A stretch of 64,000 bases of DNA, taken from the NCBI GenBank assembly GCA_021793405.1, contig JAJYSV010000010.1, positions 25,034-89,033 on the forward strand, in the 5' to 3' direction. How positions within the stretch are numbered: the first letter of the stretch is position 1; every line of letters begins with the position of its first letter. Positions 17,603 through 26,571 of this stretch are shown piece after piece. The notes under the pieces are model-generated. The model searched no databases, was not told the origin of the DNA, and saw only the letters and a list, made by a program, of their open reading frames with translations. The translations under genes and the position numbers were made by a program. This DNA is from Acidobacteriota bacterium (GTDB lineage: Bacteria > Acidobacteriota > Terriglobia > Terriglobales > Acidobacteriaceae).

Positions 17603-18895
17603 GTGCAGCAGTCAAATATGGAAATCGTGCATAAGCCAGACAGCAGGATCGGCAGGATGCGTTGGTTTGTCTGCGCTCTTCTATTTCTGGCGACGACCAC
17701 GAACTACATGGATCGCCAGGTACTCGGCATTCTCGCTCCCGTGCTGCAAAAAGACCTGCACTGGACCGAAGAAAGCTACGGCAATATGATTGCCTGCTTC
17801 ACGTTCGCTTATGGGCTGTCCTATATCCTGGCGGGGCGAATCATAGACCGCCTTGGAACGCGCAAGGGGTATGGTCTTTTCGTGGCCATCTGGAGCATAT
17901 CTTCGGCGGCACATGCATTTGTGAATAGCGCTTTTGGATTTGGCGTCGCCCGGTTCTTTCTAGGCATCGGGGAGTCTGGGAACTTCCCGGCCGCATTGAA
18001 GGCAGTCGCGGAATGGTTCCCTAAAGAAGAACGCGCGCTCGCAACAGGCATCTTCAACTCTGGCACCAACTTTGCTGCCTTGCTGGCTCCCATAATCATT
18101 CCCTTCATTGCGCTCCGATGGGGATGGCGTTATGGCTTTATCTTCACAGCGAGCATGAGCATGCTTTGGCTTATCGGATGGCTTCTGTTCCCATATAACC
18201 GCATGCGTCCCGATGAGACACAGTTGACTGACAGCCGTCTCACACCTGCGGAACTGGCGGAAAAACGTTCGCTTTGGTCGTTTTTGACCGACCGTGGAAC
18301 CATTGCCTTCGCCGGTGCCAAATTTCTTACCGACCCCGTCTGGTGGTTTTATCTTTTCTGGGGACCGCTGTTTCTCACCAGCCGATTCCACATTTCCATT
18401 GCCCAGATGAGCATTCCTCTCGTCGTCATTTACTTCGGTGCCAGCATTGGAAGTATCTTCGGAGGCTGGCTCTCTGGATTCTGGATCAAGCATGGGCGTT
18501 CGATAAATTTCAGCCGAAAGATGGCCATGGGCCTATTCGCATTGGCTGCTCTGCCCGTCACCTTTGCCGCCCAGGTTTCGACCTTGTGGATGTCCGTGTC
18601 TCTGATTACGATTGCAGCGGCCGCCCACCAGGGTTTCTCGTGCAACATTTTTTCCACTCCTTCCGACATGTTCCGCGCGCGGTCTGTGGCGACGGTGGTG
18701 GGAATCGGGGGAACGGCGGGCGCACTGGGCGGAACGGTATTTGCAGCAGTCGCCGGATTTCTACTCAACCGCACCCATAACTATTCCCTATTGTTCGCCG
18801 TCTGCGGATGCAGCTATGTTTTGGCAATGGTGCTTTTCCAACTGCTGGTGCCGCAGCTCCGGCATCAGGACAGTGGCGCCGAACGGAGCGCATGA
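17603..18895 (+). CDS. MFS transporter, hexuronate (ExuT)-like
   Basis: The 430-residue product has twelve predicted helices. Hallmarks of ExuT/GudP-type anion:cation symporters are the NYMDRQVLGILAP motif in helix 1, GRIIDRLGTRKG after helix 2, GESGNFPAALKAVAEWFP in helix 4 and GWRYGFIFT. Translation probably starts at GTG 17603, eight nt after GGAG, although ATG 17618 is possible. The family imports glucuronate and galacturonate with protons. The altronate dehydratase gene follows about 100 bp downstream, so galacturonate is the most likely substrate. Confidence 0.9.
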   Translation: MQQSNMEIVHKPDSRIGRMRWFVCALLFLATTTNYMDRQVLGILAPVLQKDLHWTEESYGNMIACFTFAYGLSYILAGRIIDRLGTRKGYGLFVAIWSISSAAHAFVNSAFGFGVARFFLGIGESGNFPAALKAVAEWFPKEERALATGIFNSGTNFAALLAPIIIPFIALRWGWRYGFIFTASMSMLWLIGWLLFPYNRMRPDETQLTDSRLTPAELAEKRSLWSFLTDRGTIAFAGAKFLTDPVWWFYLFWGPLFLTSRFHISIAQMSIPLVVIYFGASIGSIFGGWLSGFWIKHGRSINFSRKMAMGLFALAALPVTFAAQVSTLWMSVSLITIAAAAHQGFSCNIFSTPSDMFRARSVATVVGIGGTAGALGGTVFAAVAGFLLNRTHNYSLLFAVCGCSYVLAMVLFQLLVPQLRHQDSGAERSA

Positions 18896-18995
18896 GATGA
18901 ATTTCGTCTAGCGCCGCAACGCACATCTGCTTGTACGCGATATCCTGAAATGTGAAACCCCTTGCTGTCCCCCAGGGGTTTTGAGAGGACTGCTT

Positions 18996-20633
18996 GTGCC
19001 CGACATTCGTAGAATTCTAAAGCTCGATCCACGCGACAACGTGCTGGTTGCATTAACCCCTCTTGCGGCCAATGAACCGGTGACCTATGCAGACGCAACA
19101 TATGTTCCCGTCGCCGACGTGCCCGCAAAATTCAAGTTTGTCGAACAGGACATGCCGCTTGGCGCCGAGATCATCATGTACGGCGTTGTAGTGGGCAAGG
19201 TCAGGGAGCCGATCCCGGCGGGTGGCGTCGTGACCACGAGGAATCTGCAGAACGACTCCAGTGCATATTCCACGACGCGCATGAGTCATCCGTGGAATGC
19301 GCCCGATGTTTCATCGTGGTGGCAACGTAGTTTTCTCGGCTACCACCGTGCGGACGGCAAGGTAGGAACCAGAAACTATTGGCTAGTTTTGCCTCTGGTG
19401 TTCTGCGAGAACCGGAATGTCGAATTGCTCCGGGAGGCCTTCGAGGAGGAACTGGGCTATCGCAGGCACAACGACTATCGTCGTCAGGTAAGAAATCTGA
19501 TCGCTCGCCGCAGCAACCCACGGTCGGAAACCCGGGTCGCCGAGCCAGAGTCCGACGCAGCTCCCATTTTCCAAAACCTGGATGGAGTCAGGTTTCTCTT
19601 CCACGAAGGCGGCTGCGGCGGCACCCGACAGGATGCTCGCGCACTCTGCGGTCTCCTTGCGGGATACATCCAGCACCCGAATGTCGCGGGCGCAACTGTG
19701 CTGAGTCTCGGCTGCCAGAATGCAGAAATTTCGATGCTCCTTGAGGAAATCCGCAAGCGAGACCCGCAAGCGAGCAAGCCTGTACTCATCCTCGACCAGC
19801 AGGCGTTGGGGCTGCAATCGAACATGCTCGGCCGGGCCATCGACCAGACATTTAGCGCTCTTGAGGACGCCAATAAGGCTCAGCGTACTCCCGCTTCCCT
19901 TACCGAGTTGACCATCGGCCTGAAGTGCGGCGGCTCGGACGGCTTCTCCGGCATTTCTGCGAACCCGGCGCTCGGACATCTGTCAGATCTGCTGGCAGCA
20001 CTCGGAGGCAAGTCGATTTTGTCGGAGTTTCCCGAGCTATGCGGGGTCGAACAGGACCTCATCAATCGCTCCGTAAGCCAGGCTGCAGCAGATCGCTTCG
20101 CGCATCTTATGACGACCTATGCAGCGCGGGCCAAGGCTGTCCACTCCGGCTTTGAAATGAATCCTTCACCTGGAAATATTCGCGACGGGCTGATTACCGA
20201 TGCCATGAAATCTGCCGGCGCTGCGCGGAAAGGCGGAACATCGCCTGTTGTGGATGTACTCGACTTTCCCGAATACGTGACCACGCCCGGACTAAGTCTG
20301 CTCTGCACCCCAGGTAATGATGTGGAATGTGTCACGGCACAGGTTGGTGCCGGAGCAAACCTCGTACTGTTTACCACCGGCATGGGAACCCCTACGGGCA
20401 ATCCTGTCGCTCCTGTCGTGAAGGTGGCGACGAACACCCCAATGGCTACACGGATGTCAGACATCATCGACATCGACACCGGAGGCATTCTCACCGGTGA
20501 CTCCACCGTCGAGAAGATGGCGGCAGACATTCTGGAGTTGGCAATCGACATTGCCAGTGGACGCAGAAAAACAAAAGCGGAGTTGAATGGACAGAACGAC
20601 TTCATTCCGTGGAAACGCGGGGTTTCGTTGTGA
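18996..20633 (+). CDS. uxaA: Altronate dehydratase UxaA (full length: SAF domain plus catalytic domain)
   Basis: The 545-residue enzyme starts at GTG 18996, just after GAGAGGA. A TTG five codons earlier (18981) is less likely. The N-terminal SAF domain (about residues 1-95) holds DNVLVALTPL and GAEIIMYGVVVGK. The catalytic domain begins near YHRADGKVGTRNYW. It contains the conserved Cys segments HEGGCGGTRQD, SLGCQN, LKCGGSDGFSG and FPELCG, expected for the metal site. UxaA dehydrates D-altronate to 2-keto-3-deoxygluconate in the galacturonate pathway. UxaB and UxaC are not in the window. A galactarate dehydratase (GarD) assignment is the alternative, because both share this fold. Pairing with an ExuT-like importer favours UxaA. 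Confidence 0.9.
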   Translation: MPDIRRILKLDPRDNVLVALTPLAANEPVTYADATYVPVADVPAKFKFVEQDMPLGAEIIMYGVVVGKVREPIPAGGVVTTRNLQNDSSAYSTTRMSHPWNAPDVSSWWQRSFLGYHRADGKVGTRNYWLVLPLVFCENRNVELLREAFEEELGYRRHNDYRRQVRNLIARRSNPRSETRVAEPESDAAPIFQNLDGVRFLFHEGGCGGTRQDARALCGLLAGYIQHPNVAGATVLSLGCQNAEISMLLEEIRKRDPQASKPVLILDQQALGLQSNMLGRAIDQTFSALEDANKAQRTPASLTELTIGLKCGGSDGFSGISANPALGHLSDLLAALGGKSILSEFPELCGVEQDLINRSVSQAAADRFAHLMTTYAARAKAVHSGFEMNPSPGNIRDGLITDAMKSAGAARKGGTSPVVDVLDFPEYVTTPGLSLLCTPGNDVECVTAQVGAGANLVLFTTGMGTPTGNPVAPVVKVATNTPMATRMSDIIDIDTGGILTGDSTVEKMAADILELAIDIASGRRKTKAELNGQNDFIPWKRGVSL

Positions 20634-20737
20634 GCTCACAGGGAATTCCGTGCATCTAGCTGCGGATTCCAGACTACCTCAGTTGGACGCACGGTCGATT
20701 ATTATTAGCCGGTTTGTTGCGCCAACTCAGACTTGGA

Positions 20738-23236
20738 TCATCGACTGCCCTGGTATCGCCGGTTCTTTAAAGGTGCGAACTTGGTGGATATTGAGCCAGC
20801 CACCGGAAACTGAAAGCTATCTACCGAAGTAAGCCCATCAAGAGCTTGTGCGGTCAGCTTCACCGAGTAGCTACCAGCTTGTGTGTACGCATGGCTTACC
20901 TGTGCGCCGATGAGAGATACCCCGTCGCCAAAATCCCATCGATAAGAAATGACGGGGGCTGTCGAACTCGCGAGTTGCGCAGAGAACAACACCGCCTCAC
21001 CCGTTGTTCCCGCGGACGGATGCTCAGCGTGAACAACAGGTAACTGCGGTGGGATGGCAGTATCGATGATCTTCAGAACTCTGACGGAATGAGACGGCTG
21101 CGTCACAGTAAGGGCATTCGCTTCTGACAACGATGCCTTTTTCTTGTCAAACACTTCCTCCACGGCGTAGGAGCCGGTTCTACTTAGCCCCAAGCTGTCA
21201 AGGGTCACCGTATGACTTCGTGCGCCGTCCGTCCAATTGAAGATGGTCAGCATGGTTTGTCTAGGACTTTCCTTCAGCAGAAACATGCTCGGCTGGTTGT
21301 CGCCAGGCAAATACGACATTAGATCCAAGGGCGTCGACGAACGGCCGAGGCGGACCATATCGATCAAATCTTGATTTTGGACCAGGGCAAGCCGGTCAGG
21401 TTCGGACCCAAGGGTGGGTAGGTCATCGCCAATTTCATACATGCCTCCCGATACTGCAGACAACGCAATGGAGACTTCGGCTTCATCCGACGTAAGAGAG
21501 CGTCTCCCACCATGCCAAGACTGGTCATCCAAGGTTTGTTTTGAAACGCTAAAGGCATCGGGATCTGCGACAAAGTAGTTGCGATTCATGTAATAGCGCG
21601 CAGCAATCCCGGATGCTGCATCCTTGCTGGCATCAAATGTGTGCCCTGTGTCTTGAGAGATGCGGCCAAAATCAACATAGCCGACCGGATCCAGCATTAC
21701 ACTCCCGTCTTTATCTAACAGGACATGGTTCCCAACAGTCTGGCGAATGATGCCTAAGCCGATCCTTTGCGCCTCCATGGCTGTTGTATGAGGCCGATAG
21801 TAATACCCTTCGATCGCCGTATCGTCCATGAAATCCATCTTGATATAGCGGATTCCCCATAGATCGACAAGAGTCGTGTACGTCTTCCGCAAATACGCCT
21901 GGGCGCCTGGATTGGTGCAATCCAGCACGAACAAACGGTCATTGTGATCAGTCGCCCACCCAATATGGATGGGCTCCCCTTTTGCGTTGCGGACCAGCCA
22001 GTCGCGGTGATTCTGGTATACCCATGAACGCTCGGAGACTTCAAATGGAGCCGTCCAAATTCCTGGAACGAGCCCGAGACTTGTTACTTTTCGTTCCAGT
22101 TCTGCCAGTCCGTGAGGGAAGAGGGTCGCGTTCGGCGTGCTATATTCTCCACGCGCATACTGGTAGCCCTCATCGATATGAAAGAAATCATATCCGAGCG
22201 ACTTCAGGTTCTGTGCTTCCCATTGTGCGTTGGTCAGTGCTGTTCCGGCGTTCAACCCGAAATAATAAGCTGTCCAACTCCACCATCCCATGGGTGTCGG
22301 TGCGGTGACCCAAGCTTGATGAATTTTCCTGATGATCGTTCCATAGGTTTCGAGTTGCCGGTGATAGTCGGTATCGATGCTAAGCAGCAATTTCTCGGAG
22401 GACAACTGCGACCCAGGCGCTACAGGTAACTGCAAGATCACTCGATCTTCAGCAGCGGCATGACGAAGAGATCCCCACTGATCCGTTTCTAACTCGGTCG
22501 TGCCGGAAGAATCCACCTCATAATCTGAGATGTGCTTCTGAGCAGCGCTTCCGTCCAAGTGGATGCGAAGAATGGTGAGGAAATGGTCTGAGGTGAGGGC
22601 GCCGGCAAAAAAACTCTCATGGCTCTGCCGGTTATAGAGCAGTTGACTGCCAACCCCGCGGTACACCGCAGCGTCTCCCAGGTCGTGAATTGTGATATTT
22701 GGCCGGTCCTCGCTGAAGCTATCGGAAAGCACGCGATCTTCAAGAGCAGAGCCACCCAAATCAAGTATGGAATTTCCGACTGCCGCTACAGGGCGTATTG
22801 ATTCTACTTCGACCGGATCAGTCGTGGTGTTGCGAACGAAGACCTGGATGTCTGCAAACGGCTGACTGGAATATGCACGTAAGCGATAAATAAGATCAGG
22901 CTCGTCCGGCGAGCCTGAAAAGGTGACCGTCCACTCATCCGCAGTACCCAGATCGTCTGACACGGTGGAATGAGCGATGGTATGATGCGGATAATCTTTG
23001 GATTCAACCCAGCGACCGCGCAACTGAACAGCAATTCCAGCATGGAGTACCGGTCGATCCGATTTTAACGCGCTGATTGTGTAACTTCCATCGGCAGGAT
23101 CGACCTTCACCAGGAGTGCATGTCCTGCAGTTTGTGCAGTCAAATGCGCAACATGGCAGAAGGCAGTCAGAAAAGCTCCCGCTATCATGAGAGCGCAAGA
23201 CCTGACATGCGTCCCCATCATCCGATTGCATTTCAT
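20738..23236 (-). CDS. Secreted GH36-type alpha-galactosidase with C-terminal PKD domain
   Basis: The 832-residue protein begins with a signal peptide (core CALMIAGAFLTAFCHVA), a GGAAGGGAAC ribosome site and ATG 23236. An N-terminal beta-supersandwich (about residues 40-300) precedes the barrel that starts at PTPMGWWSWTAYYFG. The predicted nucleophile is D468 in IKMDFM, and the predicted acid/base is D529 in GRISQDTG, as in clan GH-D. After the barrel and a beta domain comes a PKD domain (about residues 745-820), with YRWDFGDG and HAYTQAGSYSVKLTA. Such enzymes remove alpha-galactosyl residues from galactomannan or raffinose-type sugars. PKD is a protein or polysaccharide interaction fold. The gene converges on uxaA. 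Confidence 0.88.
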   Translation of the reverse strand: MKCNRMMGTHVRSCALMIAGAFLTAFCHVAHLTAQTAGHALLVKVDPADGSYTISALKSDRPVLHAGIAVQLRGRWVESKDYPHHTIAHSTVSDDLGTADEWTVTFSGSPDEPDLIYRLRAYSSQPFADIQVFVRNTTTDPVEVESIRPVAAVGNSILDLGGSALEDRVLSDSFSEDRPNITIHDLGDAAVYRGVGSQLLYNRQSHESFFAGALTSDHFLTILRIHLDGSAAQKHISDYEVDSSGTTELETDQWGSLRHAAAEDRVILQLPVAPGSQLSSEKLLLSIDTDYHRQLETYGTIIRKIHQAWVTAPTPMGWWSWTAYYFGLNAGTALTNAQWEAQNLKSLGYDFFHIDEGYQYARGEYSTPNATLFPHGLAELERKVTSLGLVPGIWTAPFEVSERSWVYQNHRDWLVRNAKGEPIHIGWATDHNDRLFVLDCTNPGAQAYLRKTYTTLVDLWGIRYIKMDFMDDTAIEGYYYRPHTTAMEAQRIGLGIIRQTVGNHVLLDKDGSVMLDPVGYVDFGRISQDTGHTFDASKDAASGIAARYYMNRNYFVADPDAFSVSKQTLDDQSWHGGRRSLTSDEAEVSIALSAVSGGMYEIGDDLPTLGSEPDRLALVQNQDLIDMVRLGRSSTPLDLMSYLPGDNQPSMFLLKESPRQTMLTIFNWTDGARSHTVTLDSLGLSRTGSYAVEEVFDKKKASLSEANALTVTQPSHSVRVLKIIDTAIPPQLPVVHAEHPSAGTTGEAVLFSAQLASSTAPVISYRWDFGDGVSLIGAQVSHAYTQAGSYSVKLTAQALDGLTSVDSFQFPVAGSISTKFAPLKNRRYQGSR

Positions 23237-23289
23237 ATCCGTTCCCTTCCTGAAAACGGTCTTGATTCCTCGAAAAACACTGAAGCTTC

Positions 23290-23296
23290 AATCGTA
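23290..23296 (-). promoter_or_regulatory. TACGATT motif upstream of the GH36 gene
   Basis: The minus strand reads TATACGATTGAAG, with the core 54 nt ahead of the start. A similar downstream CAGTGTTT element is shared with the site before the neighbouring oxidoreductase gene (CAAGTGTTT). Confidence 0.42.
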
Positions 23297-23324
23297 TAAT
23301 GCGATGTTTTGTATCGATGATGCG

Positions 23325-24752
23325 TCAGATCGGGTGATCCACGATCTCTTCGTTCTTGGGATCCCAATAGAGCTTCTTGCCACTCCAGTAGGACTGCGCC
23401 GCCATGATGATCACGATCGCGTGCGAGAATCCATGGTCCACGGTCGCATTCGGCTCTTTTCGTGATTGCATCGCCGTCAGCCAGTTCATCAAATGGGTCA
23501 CATCATCGTCGTCCGGCCCAAGCGAGTTGGGCGGGGGCGCGCCCGGCACTTGAACAACTTCCTCGCGGTCATCGACGGGTGCCACAATGGGCAACTTAGT
23601 ATAAACAGGCCCTGAATCCCCGGGATCCAATTCTTGTCTGCCGCCTTCGCTGCTGACCGTAAAGAGCGACGCACCTTCACCACCGTAGTTGACGATCGTT
23701 CCATCGCGTCCATGAATACGCGAAAAGCTACGGTAACTATTCCCGAAGAGTGTTTTGTAAGTGTACAGAAATCCATTTGGATATGTAACCGACGCAACAC
23801 ATGTGTCTGGATTTTGGCGCCCATCCTTCCAGACAAACACACCTCCATTCGCCACGACACTCTCCGGATAGGTCTCGTCCGTCCAAAGATGGACCAAGTC
23901 GCTGCCATGGCTCATCCACTGATCAAAGATCCCGGAAGAATAATCTTTGTAGAGTCGAAATTCCAGATAGACATGTGGATCGAAGGGCTGGTAGGGCTTA
24001 CCCAACAACCATCGATGCCAGTCCGTGTCTTCCTCGCGCAACTTCGACTTGCGGTCATACATCCACTTCCTCCACTCCATGTTTGTATCCATCAGCATTT
24101 CACGATTGATGCCGGTATCCATCGGCGTAAACCGCCACCGCTCCTCATTGACGTTCCACTCCTGCTCGATATGCACGACTTTGCCGATGCGTCCGGAACG
24201 AATGATATCTCGCACAGCCAGTGGATAAGGCTGGCTGCGGTGTTGGGTTCCCATTTGCACGACCTGCTTCGACGCCTTCACCGCGTCGCGGGCTTCTTTG
24301 GCTTCGGAGAGCACATTCGCAAAGGGCTTCTCTACATAACAATCCTTTCCTGCGCGCACCACCTCTGCGCAAAGCTTCGCATGTTGAAAATCACCAGTAG
24401 CGATCATCACACCATCGATGTCCTTGCGGGCCAGCATCTCTTCGGAATATTTGTAGAGTTGCGGGTCGAAGTTGAACACTTTCTTTACCTGAGCAGCGCG
24501 CCGTTCCCGTGCCAGACTCCAGATATCGCAGACCGCTACCGTTTCGACCGGCATTCGCTTGGAAGCTAGCTGCACCATGTGCACATGACCTTCGCTGCGG
24601 TCCCCGCATCCGAGTTGCCCAAGTCGGATGCGGTCATTCGCTCCAAGAACCCGAGCGTAGGAGCGCGCATCCATGCTGGCAGCAACCATCGCTCCTCCCG
24701 CCTGCTTAACGAACGTGCGCCGATTGGTTCCTTGCTTTGACTTCTCCGGCAT
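23325..24752 (-). CDS. Gfo/Idh/MocA family oxidoreductase with Tat signal
   Basis: The protein has 475 residues. The start at ATG 24752 follows GGAAGGTG. The N-terminus TNRRTFVKQAGGAMVAAS is a twin-arginine signal. The nucleotide-binding domain starts at IRLGQLGCGDRSEGHV, followed by DIDGVMIATGDFQHA and the DCYVEKPFANVLSE segment holding the catalytic lysine. The C-terminal substrate domain includes GIFDQWMSHGSDLVHLW. It is a distant paralogue of the exported oxidoreductase at 2421, but about 36 residues longer. It lies just upstream of the alpha-galactosidase gene in the same direction, about 90 bp apart. Each gene has its own motif, so they may be co-regulated separately. The substrate is unknown. 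Confidence 0.9.
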   Translation of the reverse strand: MPEKSKQGTNRRTFVKQAGGAMVAASMDARSYARVLGANDRIRLGQLGCGDRSEGHVHMVQLASKRMPVETVAVCDIWSLARERRAAQVKKVFNFDPQLYKYSEEMLARKDIDGVMIATGDFQHAKLCAEVVRAGKDCYVEKPFANVLSEAKEARDAVKASKQVVQMGTQHRSQPYPLAVRDIIRSGRIGKVVHIEQEWNVNEERWRFTPMDTGINREMLMDTNMEWRKWMYDRKSKLREEDTDWHRWLLGKPYQPFDPHVYLEFRLYKDYSSGIFDQWMSHGSDLVHLWTDETYPESVVANGGVFVWKDGRQNPDTCVASVTYPNGFLYTYKTLFGNSYRSFSRIHGRDGTIVNYGGEGASLFTVSSEGGRQELDPGDSGPVYTKLPIVAPVDDREEVVQVPGAPPPNSLGPDDDDVTHLMNWLTAMQSRKEPNATVDHGFSHAIVIIMAAQSYWSGKKLYWDPKNEEIVDHPI

Positions 24753-24805
24753 TTTTCACCTTCCGTCGTTTGCTATTACATCTATTTCAGAAACACTTGC
24801 GATTC

Positions 24806-24814
24806 AAATCGTAC
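24806..24814 (-). promoter_or_regulatory. TACGATT motif upstream of the Gfo/Idh/MocA gene
   Basis: The minus strand reads GTACGATTTGAA, with the core 54 nt ahead of the ATG at 24752. This is the same distance as before the GH36 gene, and the similarity extends beyond the core. Confidence 0.42.
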
Positions 24815-24986
24815 AGCGAATTGCATCAACCCACGCAACACTGGCGCTCCATTCTTGAAGGGTATAGATGGAGTAGATTGGCGGAAGAGTTTTCGCCTCA
24901 CCGTGCAAGGTACTCTGAGACTGGTGCCCCCCACAGTGCTACGTTGCAGCAAACACTAGAGGAAATCCAATCGGAGCTACGCGTAG

Positions 24987-26567
24987 CTATTCCGCACGTA
25001 CTTCGGCGGCAATTCGACGCAACTCCGGAAGCACATTGCCAAGTGGCACACCAGCTGCGCTGCGCTGACCCAGGGCGAAATAGATATCGCGATACAGCGG
25101 ATAAATCTTCTCGTAGATGGCAACAGCGCCCGGCTGCGGAGTGAATGTTTTGTGACGCAGGCACAAGGCCGCTTGCGCATCTTCAATTGAGACGTAAGCG
25201 CCCGCAGCCATTAACGCTATGATGCCGGAGCCAAGGCTGGTCGGGATGCCATCCGGTACCAGAACAGGTTTACCCAGCACGTTGGCGTACACCTGATTCA
25301 ACACGACGCTATTCTGTGGCACGCCGCCAGCGTTGATGACCCGGTCGATGCGAACGCCATGCTCGGCCATGCGATCGAGAATAATTCTGGTATGCATCGC
25401 AGTACCTTCGATGGCGGCGAAGAGTTCATCCTGCGCGGTGTGCAGCAAGTTCCAGCCCAGTGTGACGCCTCCCAATTCAGCATTCACAAGCACAGTGCGA
25501 TCGCCGTTATCCCAACTCAGCCGCAGCAGGCCCGTCTGGCCGGCGCGATAGTCTTCCATACCTTTCGATAGTTCCTTCACGTTGGTCCCAGCACGCCGCG
25601 CAATCGCATCGAAGATGTCTCCCGTTGCGGACAGTCCTGCTTCAATGCCGGTAAAGGCCGGATGTACGCTGCCTGGAACGATGCCGCAGACGCCGGGAAC
25701 CAGGGTGGTCTCCTGGGAAATAGCAATGATGCAGGTGGAGGTGCCAACAACATTGACGACGTCGCCCTCACGGATGCCCGCGCCGATGGCATCCCAATGG
25801 GCATCGAACGCGCCGACCGGGATCGGAATGCCGGCCTTCAGCCCCAGTTGTTCGGCCCAGTAGTCGCTCAGGTGTCCGGCGAGATGATCTGAAGTTTCGA
25901 CGGGACTTTGCAGTTTTTCGCGAACGCCGTCCAGCAGCGGGTCAAGCGCAGACAGGAATTCTTGCGGCGGAAACCCACCCCAGCGCAGGTTCCACATCCA
26001 TTTGTGGCCCAACGCACAGACGCTGCGCACTGCCTTTGCTGGATCGGTGACGCCGGCGAGCGTAGCCGCGACCATATCGCAATGCTCGAAGGCGCTCGCA
26101 AACTGCGTGCGCTTTTCGGGGTTATGGCGGAGCCAGTGCAGTAGCTTAGCAAAGCCCCACTCGTGGGAATAGACACCACCACACCACTCGATGGCTTCAA
26201 TGTTTTGCCGGTGGGCAAGTTGGGTGATCTCCTGCGCTTCCGACTTGGCGCGATGATCGCACCACAGGTAATATTCGCCCAGCGGCTGCATGTGGGCATC
26301 CACGGGAATCACGCTTGACCCTGTGGTATCGAGCGCAATCGCTGCAATCGAATTGCCCGGCACGCCAGCCTCTGCAATGGCCTGATGCACCGCTTTCACC
26401 AATGCGTTCATCTGGTCGATGTGCGATTGGGTGGCGTAGTCAGGGTCTTCCCGCTTGCGATGCAGAGGATACTCCGCCGCCGCGGTCGCGAGGCGGCCAC
26501 GCTCACTGTCGAAAATCGATACGCGCACGCTGAGCGTTCCAAAATCCACACCGGCAACAATGGCCAT
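24987..26567 (-). CDS. araB: Ribulokinase AraB (FGGY kinase)
   Basis: The 526-residue sugar kinase starts at ATG 26567, preceded by GGAGAG. An open extension to 26750 lies inside the upstream isomerase gene and is rejected. The N-terminal ATP-fold begins AIVAGVDFGTLSVRV, with the first Asp of the phosphate-binding loop. The catalytic-base region is VGAFDAHWDAIGAG. Ribulokinase-type features include CGGVYSHEWGFAKLLHWL and SVCALGHKWMWN, and the C-terminal domain carries INAGGVPQNS. AraB phosphorylates L-ribulose to L-ribulose 5-phosphate. It is the last gene of the arabinose operon and starts 4 nt after the isomerase stop. Confidence 0.93.
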   Translation of the reverse strand: MAIVAGVDFGTLSVRVSIFDSERGRLATAAAEYPLHRKREDPDYATQSHIDQMNALVKAVHQAIAEAGVPGNSIAAIALDTTGSSVIPVDAHMQPLGEYYLWCDHRAKSEAQEITQLAHRQNIEAIEWCGGVYSHEWGFAKLLHWLRHNPEKRTQFASAFEHCDMVAATLAGVTDPAKAVRSVCALGHKWMWNLRWGGFPPQEFLSALDPLLDGVREKLQSPVETSDHLAGHLSDYWAEQLGLKAGIPIPVGAFDAHWDAIGAGIREGDVVNVVGTSTCIIAISQETTLVPGVCGIVPGSVHPAFTGIEAGLSATGDIFDAIARRAGTNVKELSKGMEDYRAGQTGLLRLSWDNGDRTVLVNAELGGVTLGWNLLHTAQDELFAAIEGTAMHTRIILDRMAEHGVRIDRVINAGGVPQNSVVLNQVYANVLGKPVLVPDGIPTSLGSGIIALMAAGAYVSIEDAQAALCLRHKTFTPQPGAVAIYEKIYPLYRDIYFALGQRSAAGVPLGNVLPELRRIAAEVRAE

Positions 26568-26571
26568 TCGA

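Noticed and set aside
23634..24569. 311-codon plus-strand open frame inside the second Gfo/Idh/MocA gene
   Set aside because: Antisense to a gene with intact domains; the His/Arg-rich composition is typical of shadow frames.
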